Source of the DNA: Massilia sp. erpn
GTDB lineage: Bacteria > Pseudomonadota > Gammaproteobacteria > Burkholderiales > Burkholderiaceae_D
Direction: 5' to 3'
Length of the DNA stretch: 64,000 nt
Assembly: GCF_024400215.1 (NCBI RefSeq)
Contig: NZ_CP053748.1
Span: 868,001-932,000, forward strand
Numbering within the stretch: position 1 is the stretch's first letter; each line of letters starts with the position of its first letter. Under the pieces are notes generated by a model. That model saw only the letters and a program-made list of their open reading frames with translations. It was not told the origin of the DNA and made no database searches. A program made the translations under genes and the position numbers. Below are positions 9,011-19,378 of this stretch, piece by piece.

Positions 9011-9105
9011 GCCGCGCATGGCGCGGCCCCGCCAGCGATTCGGGCTGCAACGCAGCCCGCCCCTCCTCCTCCCGCAGCAATCCAGCCGCGATCCGGGGCT
9101 GGATT
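9011..9105 (+). terminator. Three consecutive hairpins between fmt and metH
   Basis: Three stem-loops follow the fmt stop: gccgcgc/gcgcggc (9011-9027, 3-nt loop), cgggctgc/gcagcccg (9041-9059, 3-nt loop) and aatccagcc/ggctggatt (9079-9105, 9-nt loop), the last followed by tgtgcattttc. The third is the best terminator candidate although its U tract is poor. Together they probably insulate metH from def-fmt. I see no B12 box, so a cobalamin riboswitch is not supported. Confidence 0.5.
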
Positions 9106-9160
9106 TGTGCATTTTCTTCACAAATACCCGGCTTGCGGGAAACAATCTTGTGCGATGCCG

Positions 9161-9166
9161 TATAAT
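9161..9166 (+). promoter_or_regulatory. Putative -10 element of the metH promoter
   Basis: A consensus TATAAT lies 57 bp before the metH ATG, in an otherwise GC-rich stretch. No good -35 hexamer is found at 16-18 bp; ttgcgg at 9133-9138 is 22 bp away. The call rests on the -10 and its position only. Confidence 0.4.
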
Positions 9167-9223
9167 TTTAGACCCGGCGAAATCCGCCGCGCCGTCGTCC
9201 GCCCTACCCCTGGAAAATAGCAA

Positions 9224-13006
<3,783 letters not shown>

Positions 13007-13021
13007 GTCCCGAGCGGCGCG

Positions 13022-13163
13022 TTTGCGCCAAGTCAAACAATGTCCACCCTGGTGTCAGGCGGGGCCGCCGAGGACCAGAGTCGGACATTGTTTGCGCTAA
13101 ATCAAAGAATGTCCGACCCTGGTGCCTGACACCAGGGTCGGACATTTGTTGAGCAAGATCAAA
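13022..13163. repeat. Composite palindromic repeat, copy A (between convergent metH and ABC permease)
   Basis: Three related 16-mers (13022-13037, 13091-13106, 13148-13163; pattern ttkvgcnnnrtcaaa) flank two palindromes. The second palindrome (13108-13146) has perfect 17-bp arms, aatgtccgaccctggtg and its complement, around the loop cctga. The first (13038-13090) has the same outer arms but a GC-rich insertion in its loop. A second copy with the same design lies at 30308-30435. Because the copy fills the gap between two convergent genes, a bidirectional terminator role is plausible. Confidence 0.85.
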
Positions 13164-13173
13164 CGCGGGGGGC

Positions 13174-14457
13174 TTAGGCTTGCTGGCGGCGGAAACGCCA
13201 GATGGCGAGGCCGGCAAAGACGGCGGCGAAGCTGAGCTGGACGGCGGCACTGCGCAGCGCGACGTCCATGCCGAGGCCGCGCCAGGTGACGGCGTCCAGG
13301 CCATCGACGGCCCAGCGCGTGGGAATGACGACTGTCGCCGCCTGCATCCATTCGGGGAAGACGAAGGATGGCACCCAGGCGCCGCCCAGCATGACCATGA
13401 TCAGCGTGGCGAAAACGGCCATGCCGCGCGCAGCTTCAGGCGTGCGGCCGAAGGCGGCGATCAGCAGACCAAAACTGGCAGTCATCAGCGCGAACGCGGC
13501 GCCGACCACCAGGAAGCCGGGCAGATTGCTGATCTCGACCTTGAAGATCAACACCCCGCACAGGAAGATGGCAGCCAGCAGGCCCAGCGAGATCAGGGCG
13601 CCCGAAATGGCGCGCGACAGCAGGATCTGCGATTGGCTCAGCGGCGCGGCCAGCAGGCGGCTCCAGATGCCCATGCGGCGCGCCAGCAGGATGCTGATGC
13701 CGATGTCGATGCCCATCATCAGGATGAACTGCACGCTCATGCCGGCGAAGGAGTGGGCGTAGCCATTGTATTTGGGACCGGAGCTGAGCGCTTCGTCCTT
13801 GGTCGAAAACGGCATGCTCAAACCGCCCTGCCCCTTGCCGCTGCCGCCGGCCAGCTTGTCTTCATGGGCCTGGAATTTCTGCAGGCTGCCGAGCAGGTCG
13901 TGCAACGCTGCCGTGTCGGGATCGTTGGAGCGCTCGCCTTCCAGCGCTTTCAGGCTGGTGTCGGTGAACTGGCGGCCCGTCGCGCCGCCGAACATTTCGG
14001 CGCTCACGGTCTGCATTACCTGCTGCGTCAGCAAGCCTTTGACCATGGCCAGCACGGTGGATTGGGACGGGTCGTAGAACATCGGGATTTCCGGCTTGCT
14101 GCCGGCGCTGAACAGGGCCGTGCCGGCCGTTTCGCCGAAGCCGGACGGGATCACCACGGCCACCGCCAGCTTGCCTTCGCGCACGCGGGCCTGGGCTTCT
14201 TCCAGGCTCAATTCCGCCACGCGCAGCGAGCTTTCGGCTTTCAGGCCTTCGGCGATTTTCTGGCCGATGGCGCCCTGGTCTTGCTGCACCAGGCCAATAT
14301 CGATCTTGCCGGTATTGGCGCCGCCGCCGGCGCCGCCGAACAGGGAGCCGAAGAAGGCGGCCAGCACCACCGGCATCAGGAGGTGCAGCAGCAAGGCGCG
14401 CTTGTCGTTGAGGTAGAGGATCAGGTCTTTGCGGACCAGGGCTTGCAATGCAGTCAT
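13174..14457 (-). CDS. ABC-2 type exporter permease
   Basis: 427 aa integral membrane protein of the ABC-2 (NatB/YhaP-like) class. One N-terminal membrane helix (LLLHLLMPVVLAAFFGSLFGG) is followed by a ~200-residue extracytoplasmic domain and then five or six C-terminal helices (from about residue 225). Its partner ATPase is the next gene upstream, 9 bp away, so the two form a two-gene exporter operon. Substrate cannot be read from the sequence; the class includes exporters of drugs, sodium and small lipophilic molecules. Confidence 0.88.
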   Translation of the reverse strand: MTALQALVRKDLILYLNDKRALLLHLLMPVVLAAFFGSLFGGAGGGANTGKIDIGLVQQDQGAIGQKIAEGLKAESSLRVAELSLEEAQARVREGKLAVAVVIPSGFGETAGTALFSAGSKPEIPMFYDPSQSTVLAMVKGLLTQQVMQTVSAEMFGGATGRQFTDTSLKALEGERSNDPDTAALHDLLGSLQKFQAHEDKLAGGSGKGQGGLSMPFSTKDEALSSGPKYNGYAHSFAGMSVQFILMMGIDIGISILLARRMGIWSRLLAAPLSQSQILLSRAISGALISLGLLAAIFLCGVLIFKVEISNLPGFLVVGAAFALMTASFGLLIAAFGRTPEAARGMAVFATLIMVMLGGAWVPSFVFPEWMQAATVVIPTRWAVDGLDAVTWRGLGMDVALRSAAVQLSFAAVFAGLAIWRFRRQQA

Positions 14458-14466
14458 GGTGGCTCC

Positions 14467-15411
14467 TTAGTCGCGCAGGCTGCGCCCGGTCAGGTTGAGG
14501 AAGATGTCTTCCAGATTGGCGCGCGCGGTGGCGAAGTGCAGGAAGCGGCAGCCCTGCCCTTCCAGCCAGCGCAGCACGGCGCTGGCCTGGTCCTGCGCGG
14601 CCAGGCCGACGTTCAGCGTGGCGCCCTGCTGCTGCACCGTGGTCACGCCCGGCTGGCGTGCCAGCGTGGCGGTCAGCTCGCCCGACGGCACGGCCGCCAG
14701 TTCGGCCTGCAGCGCCGCTTGTGCCGGCAGACGGCGGTACAGGTCGGCCGGGCTTTCGTCGGCCAGTACCTTGCCGTGGTCGATGATGACGATGTGGTCG
14801 GCCAGGCGCTCCACTTCCTCCATATAGTGGCTGGTGTAGATCAGCGAGCGGCCCTGGGCCTTGAGCGCTTCCAGCGTGTCGAAGATGGCGTTGCGGCTTT
14901 GCGGATCGACGCCGACGGTCGGCTCGTCCAGGATCAGCAATTGGGGATCGTGCAGCAGCGCGGCGGCGATGTTCAGGCGCCGCTTCATGCCGCCGGAGAA
15001 GGTGGCCGGCTTGTCCTGCGCGCGGTCGGCCAGGCGCACCAGCTCCAGCACGGCCAGGCAGCGCTCCTTGAGCGGCGCGCCTTTCAGGCCGTACAGGGCG
15101 CCGAACAGCTTGAGGTTTTCCAGCGCCGACAATTCTTCGTACAAGGCTAGGTCTTGCGGCACGAAGCCGATCTTGCGCTTGGCCGCATTCTGCCCCAGGC
15201 CGACCGCTTCGCCGTCGAGCAGCACCGTGCCGCCATCGCTGGCCAGCAGACCGCAGATCATGCCCACCGTGGTCGATTTGCCGGCGCCGTTCGGCCCCAG
15301 CAAACCGACAGTTTGTCCACGCAATACCTGGAAGGAGACGCCATCGACGGCACGCCGGTCGCCGTATGACTTGGATAGCTTACTTACACTCAGTAACACA
15401 GACGTCATCAA
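14467..15411 (-). CDS. ABC transporter ATP-binding protein
   Basis: 314 aa nucleotide-binding subunit. Walker A is GPNGAGKST near residue 40, the signature FSGGMKRRL near 140 and Walker B LLILDEPTVGVD near 160, followed by a switch His in YTSHYMEE. The C-terminal ~80 residues are the regulatory extension typical of DrrA/NatA-like exporters. The start is ambiguous between two adjacent ATGs (15411 and 15408). It is co-transcribed with the permease and separated from the upstream EAL/HDOD gene by a strong terminator. Confidence 0.93.
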   Translation of the reverse strand: MMTSVLLSVSKLSKSYGDRRAVDGVSFQVLRGQTVGLLGPNGAGKSTTVGMICGLLASDGGTVLLDGEAVGLGQNAAKRKIGFVPQDLALYEELSALENLKLFGALYGLKGAPLKERCLAVLELVRLADRAQDKPATFSGGMKRRLNIAAALLHDPQLLILDEPTVGVDPQSRNAIFDTLEALKAQGRSLIYTSHYMEEVERLADHIVIIDHGKVLADESPADLYRRLPAQAALQAELAAVPSGELTATLARQPGVTTVQQQGATLNVGLAAQDQASAVLRWLEGQGCRFLHFATARANLEDIFLNLTGRSLRD

Positions 15412-15422
15412 CGATCCTCAAT

Positions 15423-15449
15423 AAAAAACGGCGCCGAAAAACGGCGCCG
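15423..15449 (-). terminator. Rho-independent terminator of the EAL/HDOD gene
   Basis: On the minus strand cggcgccg pairs with cggcgccg (15442-15449 and 15429-15436) around a five-T loop, followed by a run of six T. The arm is itself a palindrome, so the two arms also read as a direct repeat. It ends the EAL/HDOD transcript just before the ABC operon. Confidence 0.82.
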
Positions 15450-15468
15450 CTACTACGAAAAATCCGGG

Positions 15469-16761
15469 TCAGATGGCGTAACGGACGACGTTGTCGCTCC
15501 ATTCGAAAGCGGCCATTTCGAGTTCCACCAGCTCGTCGGTGGAGACGGCCAGGTCGCGCAAGGTGGGGATGATGTAGCCATCCATGTCCTCGATGCGCTC
15601 GATGCATTCGGCCAGCTTGAGCAGGTCGCCGAAGAAGCTGCCGCGGTACATCAGGGCGTCGGCCACTTCGTCGCTGACGGGAATCTGGGCCAGAATTTCC
15701 GCCATGGGAATGCCGAACAGGGTGTCCATCAGCGACATGATGCCGACCGTGAAGGCGGTATCGGCCACGTGGCGCTGGCTTGGGCGCAGCTTGTTGGCCA
15801 ACAGTTCCAGCAGGCGGCCGCGGGTGGTGGCCAGCATGAGCAGCGGACTCATATTCTGGCCGCGCTTGCTCGGCTCGGCGTACAGCATGATCTGCAGCCA
15901 GCGCTGCAGCTGGCGGCGGCCGAGGATGGTAACGGCCTGGCTCAGGGAGTCGATGCGCTGGCGCGCGCCCACGGCCGGCGTGTTCACCAGGCGCAGCAGG
16001 TTCAGGGCCAGCGAGACGTCACGCTTGATGGCGCGCTCGATCTCGGCATTGTCGGCATCCGAAGTCACCAGGGTCATCAGCTCCAGCACGGCCAGCTGCG
16101 ACGGCGAAAGCTTCTTGCCGCTCATGATGACGGGCTTGGCGAAATAATAGCCCTGGAAGTAATCGAAGCCGAGGTCGAGGCAAGTCTTGAATTCGTCGCG
16201 GTTTTCGACTTTTTCGGCGATCAGCTTCTTGCTTTCCTGCTTGAAGCGCGGCGCCAGCTTCAGCAGCGCGTCGAGCGAGGCGTCGCGCATGCTCATCTTC
16301 ACGTATTCGGCCAGCGGCAGCAGCTCGGCCAGCGAACCGGCGTCGCCGCGCACATCGTCGAGCGCGAAGCGGAAGCCATGGCCGGCCAGTTCCTGCATGC
16401 GCGCCAGCAGGGCCGGCGTGGTCTTCAGCGAGGCGGTCACTTCCAGCACCACTTTCTCGCGCGGCAGGAAGCCGAAGATATCGCTCAGAATGGCGTCGCC
16501 ATCGACATTGACGAAGCCGAGGGCGTCGCCGATGGTTTTTTCCATGCCCAGCTGGGAAGCATGGGCGATGACGGCGGCGGTGGCACTGAGTTCGGTCTCA
16601 ATGACGGCAGGCCCGACTGGTGCGTTGCGAAATAGCAACTCGTAGCCGAATAAAGCCTGGTTCCGATCCAAGATCGGCTGCCGGCCCAGGTAAAACTCGC
16701 GCACGCGCAGGGTTTTGGAGGCCGGATCGTTGCTGGAGAGATCGATCATGTCCTGAATCAT
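15469..16761 (-). CDS. EAL-like/HDOD domain signalling protein
   Basis: 430 aa. The N-terminal EAL-like domain (about residues 20-215) opens with FYLGRQPILDRNQALFGYELLFR. The EAL motif reads ELL and the usual metal-binding acidic residues are largely missing, so cyclic-di-GMP hydrolysis is unlikely. A HDOD domain follows (about 215-410; SPSQLAVLELMTLV to the C terminus). This YuxH-type architecture is common in betaproteobacteria and is linked to motility or second-messenger signalling; its biochemical role is not settled. It is monocistronic by its terminator. A second ATG four codons downstream is an alternative start. Confidence 0.88.
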   Translation of the reverse strand: MIQDMIDLSSNDPASKTLRVREFYLGRQPILDRNQALFGYELLFRNAPVGPAVIETELSATAAVIAHASQLGMEKTIGDALGFVNVDGDAILSDIFGFLPREKVVLEVTASLKTTPALLARMQELAGHGFRFALDDVRGDAGSLAELLPLAEYVKMSMRDASLDALLKLAPRFKQESKKLIAEKVENRDEFKTCLDLGFDYFQGYYFAKPVIMSGKKLSPSQLAVLELMTLVTSDADNAEIERAIKRDVSLALNLLRLVNTPAVGARQRIDSLSQAVTILGRRQLQRWLQIMLYAEPSKRGQNMSPLLMLATTRGRLLELLANKLRPSQRHVADTAFTVGIMSLMDTLFGIPMAEILAQIPVSDEVADALMYRGSFFGDLLKLAECIERIEDMDGYIIPTLRDLAVSTDELVELEMAAFEWSDNVVRYAI

Positions 16762-16869
16762 TCTGGTCGGGTGAGCGCCTTGTGGGCGCGAAAACCGTAT
16801 TTGTCTTATTTTTCTATTATTTTGACATTAATCAGCAGTAATGTCTCCCTTTATCGCACGCTCGTGCCC

Positions 16870-17634
16870 CTAGACGGGTTCGCCATCGACAAAACATTTC
16901 AACTCGCCGGCGCCAAACGCGGTCCAGTTTTCATTGCTGGTCAGGGGCTGGGTGACGATGATGGCGACCCGGTCCTGCGGCGTGGTGACCTGGGCAAAAT
17001 CGACGCTCAAGTCCTCATCCGACAGTTCGGCGGTGAGGAAGGGATGCTGGCGCACCAGGTAATGCAGGCTGGTCGAACAGTGCGCGAACAGGGCGGTACC
17101 GTCGGACAGCAGCATATTGAAGGTGCCGTGGGCCGCGATGCCGGCCACCAGCGGCGCCAGCGCCGCCTGCAATGCGGAGCGCGGCGGACAGGTATCGCCG
17201 AAGCGGCGCCGAAGCTCCTGCAGCAGATGGCAGAAGGCGCGCTCGCTGTCGGTCGTGCCGACCGGGCGGAACGGCCCGTCCAGCACGGGATGGAAATCCT
17301 TCAGGTCGCCGTTATGCGCGAATACCCAATAGCGGCCCCACAGCTCGCGCACAAAGGGGTGGCAGTTCTCCAGCGCCACCTGGCCCTGGGTCGCCTTGCG
17401 GATATGCGCGATCACGTGCTGCGACTTGATCGGGTAATGCTTGATCAGCTCCGCCACCGGCGAAGCGATGGCGGCCTGGTGGTCGACGAAATGGCGCACG
17501 CCGGCACCCTCGAAGAATGCGATGCCCCAGCCGTCATGGTGGGTATCGGTGCGGCCGCCGCGCAGGGCGAAGCCGGTGAAGCTGAAAACGATATCGGTCG
17601 GGACGTTGCAGTTCATCCCCAGCAGTTGGCACAT
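16870..17634 (-). CDS. Class II glutamine amidotransferase (YafJ-like)
   Basis: 254 aa. The chain begins Met-Cys, so removal of Met leaves the catalytic N-terminal Cys of an Ntn-type glutaminase. GGRTDTHHDGWGIAFF (about 27-42) and the HIRKATQG segment (about 78-85) match the YafJ group of GATase_4 proteins. The family supplies ammonia from glutamine, but the acceptor reaction of YafJ-type proteins is not established. It is flanked by DUF3567 on the same strand. Confidence 0.88.
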   Translation of the reverse strand: MCQLLGMNCNVPTDIVFSFTGFALRGGRTDTHHDGWGIAFFEGAGVRHFVDHQAAIASPVAELIKHYPIKSQHVIAHIRKATQGQVALENCHPFVRELWGRYWVFAHNGDLKDFHPVLDGPFRPVGTTDSERAFCHLLQELRRRFGDTCPPRSALQAALAPLVAGIAAHGTFNMLLSDGTALFAHCSTSLHYLVRQHPFLTAELSDEDLSVDFAQVTTPQDRVAIIVTQPLTSNENWTAFGAGELKCFVDGEPV

Positions 17635-17710
17635 GGTGGTCTGGGCGTCGGTCAGGCAAAGCCAACCATACCATGCCGCCCGCCGCAGCGGGGACGCGGC
17701 GGCGGCCCGC

Positions 17711-17968
17711 TCAGTGCAGCAGCACCGGCTGGCTCATCAGCAGATCATAGCTGCCGAGGAACTCGTCGATTTCCTCCATGGTCGGCTCGTTGGCGATCAG
17801 CTTGTTGACGTCGCGCCGGAACGATTGCGCCAGTGCGCCAGCGATAAAGATTTCGCGCTTGCCGCCCTTGTCGACGATTTCGTAGCCGCCGAAGCGCAGG
17901 GCTTCCAGCTCGCGGTCGGGGCCGAATTCGACGACGCTGTATTGCTCGCTGTTATAGATGAGGTTCAT
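17711..17968 (-). CDS. DUF3567 family protein
   Basis: 85 aa. It begins MNLIYNSEQYSVVEF and contains GGYEIVDKGGKREIFI (about 28-43) and a conserved C-terminal part (EPTMEEIDEFLGSYDLL...QPVLLH). This is the compact Burkholderiales-specific DUF3567 pattern. Two ATGs lie in tandem (17971 and 17968); the second has the better distance to the ribosome site aagga. Soluble, function unknown. Confidence 0.82.
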   Translation of the reverse strand: MNLIYNSEQYSVVEFGPDRELEALRFGGYEIVDKGGKREIFIAGALAQSFRRDVNKLIANEPTMEEIDEFLGSYDLLMSQPVLLH

Positions 17969-18082
17969 CATACTTCCTTCACTCCGGGGCAGCGCCAGGA
18001 ATGGGGCGCCGCGTTCCATAACGAGGTGGGGCTGGCAAAACCGATTTCAAGGCCGTGCCTGATGCACGGGCTGCCGTCCTAC

Positions 18083-18198
18083 AAAGACCGCTTCAAAACG
18101 GGCGTGGCTAGACGCGGCGCCAAGGCGGAGCGACGAAGACAGTGCGTTTGCACGGCGAGGAGTCGCAACGACGCCACGGCCGTTTTGAAGCGGTCTTT
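18083..18198. repeat. 116-bp element with perfect 19-bp terminal inverted repeats
   Basis: aaagaccgcttcaaaacgg (18083-18101) is exactly repeated in inverse at 18180-18198, with weaker symmetry continuing inwards. The interior contains a purine-rich ggcggagcgacgaagac stretch and a partly complementary gtcgcaacgacgcc. The right end overlaps the stop codon of the 18197-18568 gene. The element has no coding capacity. It could be a MITE-like insertion or a large terminator; there is no U tract. Confidence 0.6.
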
Positions 18199-18568
18199 AC
18201 ACGGCAAGGTCGGGGCTGAGACGCAGCAAAGCGTCATACGGCGCCGAAGACAGCGAAGCGCGTAGCCGTTCCAGATGGCTGGCGTCGGCCAGGCTGATAA
18301 AGAGCTGCGCCGGGGGACGGCGCAAGATGCGGTGCAATGTTACCCGTAAGACTAGATGGCCGGCGCAGCACAGGCAGCCTGGGGCAATCCTGATGACTTG
18401 CGGCCTGCTATCTGCTGAGGCATCGCTTTCATCATACACCAAGGGAGAATTGGCGTCGGCCAATCCTTCTAAAATAATAGCCGTGTGTCTTCCTGGCACC
18501 AGCGCGGCCGCGATCGCGCGTTCGCGGTCGGCGGCGCGCGCGCCAGTCACCAGGGTGAGACAGGTCAC
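18197..18568 (-). CDS. Short G3E/CobW-like protein lacking a P-loop
   Basis: 123 aa. It begins TCLTLVTGARAADRERA where CobW/G3E GTPases have GxxGxGKT, so the Walker A motif is absent. Near residue 64 it keeps the GCLCC metal-binding signature of that superfamily, followed by the LHRILRRPPAQLFISLADASH region that matches the segment after CxCC in CobW proteins. Its ATG overlaps the stop of the response-regulator gene by 4 bp (ATGA), so it is translationally coupled to it. GTPase activity is doubtful. The C-terminal half of a full G3E protein is missing. Confidence 0.5.
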   Translation of the reverse strand: MTCLTLVTGARAADRERAIAAALVPGRHTAIILEGLADANSPLVYDESDASADSRPQVIRIAPGCLCCAGHLVLRVTLHRILRRPPAQLFISLADASHLERLRASLSSAPYDALLRLSPDLAV

Positions 18569-19287
18569 GCCTGGCTTTTCTTGGCCAGCTTGCCCGGTTC
18601 CACGCCCAGTTGCTTGAGCTTGCGGTAAAGGTGGGTGCGTTCCAGGCCGGTCTTCTCGGCCACGCGCGTCATGCTGCCGCCTTCGCGGCCCAGGTGGTGC
18701 TCGAAATACATGCGCTCGAAGGCGTCGCGCGCTTCACGCAGCGGCAGGTCGAAGGACAGATTGAACATCAAACCTTCACCATTCGGACGCGGCGCCATGA
18801 TGCCTTGCGGCGGCAGCGCAGCGGCCTGCACGCCAAAGCCCACCGGCGCGGCCAGGCTGCCCTCTTCGGCCACCGGCGGCGCGGCCGGACGCGGCGCCAC
18901 CAGCGGCGCACGCACCGCTTCCTGCGCGCGGCTCAAGCCCGCTTGCACAGCCTTCAGCAGCTTCTGCATTGCAATCGGCTTTTCCAGGAAGTTGAGCGCG
19001 CCGATGCGCGTCGCTTCCACCGCTGTATCAATGGTGGCGTGGCCCGACATCATGATCACCGGCATGGTCAGCAAGCCGTCGCGCTGCCATTCCTTCAGCA
19101 GGGTCACGCCATCCGTGTCCGGCATCCAGATATCCAGCAGCACCAGGTCGGGCGCGCCGGCAGCACGTGCAGCGCGGGCCTGCTGGGCGTTTTCCGCCAG
19201 CTGCACCGCATGTCCCTCGTCGCCCAGAATTTCCGAGAGCAACTCGCGGATCCCCATTTCATCATCAACTACGAGAATGTTTGCCAT
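18565..19287 (-). CDS. NtrX-like response regulator without AAA+ domain
   Basis: 240 aa. The receiver domain (1-120) has the acidic pair Asp8-Asp9, phospho-acceptor Asp52 (LVLLDIWMPDTDG) and Lys near 104 (LEKPIAM). A Pro/Ala-rich linker (about 125-165) leads directly to a C-terminal Fis-type helix-turn-helix (MTRVAEKTGLERTHLYRKLKQLG). The central sigma-54-activating AAA+ module of classical NtrX (~450 aa) is absent. It should therefore bind DNA but not activate sigma-54 promoters. The partner kinase is the next gene upstream, 91 bp away. Confidence 0.88.
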   Translation of the reverse strand: MANILVVDDEMGIRELLSEILGDEGHAVQLAENAQQARAARAAGAPDLVLLDIWMPDTDGVTLLKEWQRDGLLTMPVIMMSGHATIDTAVEATRIGALNFLEKPIAMQKLLKAVQAGLSRAQEAVRAPLVAPRPAAPPVAEEGSLAAPVGFGVQAAALPPQGIMAPRPNGEGLMFNLSFDLPLREARDAFERMYFEHHLGREGGSMTRVAEKTGLERTHLYRKLKQLGVEPGKLAKKSQA

Positions 19288-19378
19288 CTATCCCTGCCCC
19301 TCTCTCTCATTTTTCGCTGATCCCAGGCACTGCTATTGTGCCTGAATTCTTTGCAATGATTTTATTGGTCATTCAATA

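Noticed and set aside
8997..9223. Cobalamin or SAM riboswitch upstream of metH
   Set aside because: No B12 box and no SAM-riboswitch core could be found; only simple hairpins are present.
16762..16869. Sigma-28 flagellar promoter before the EAL/HDOD gene
   Set aside because: A TAAA and a GCTGATTA-like element exist on the minus strand, but the spacing is 13 bp rather than 15 and both halves are imperfect.
18020..18196. Small gene between DUF3567 and the G3E-like gene
   Set aside because: Frames are short and cross the inverted repeat; no ribosome site or protein-like composition.
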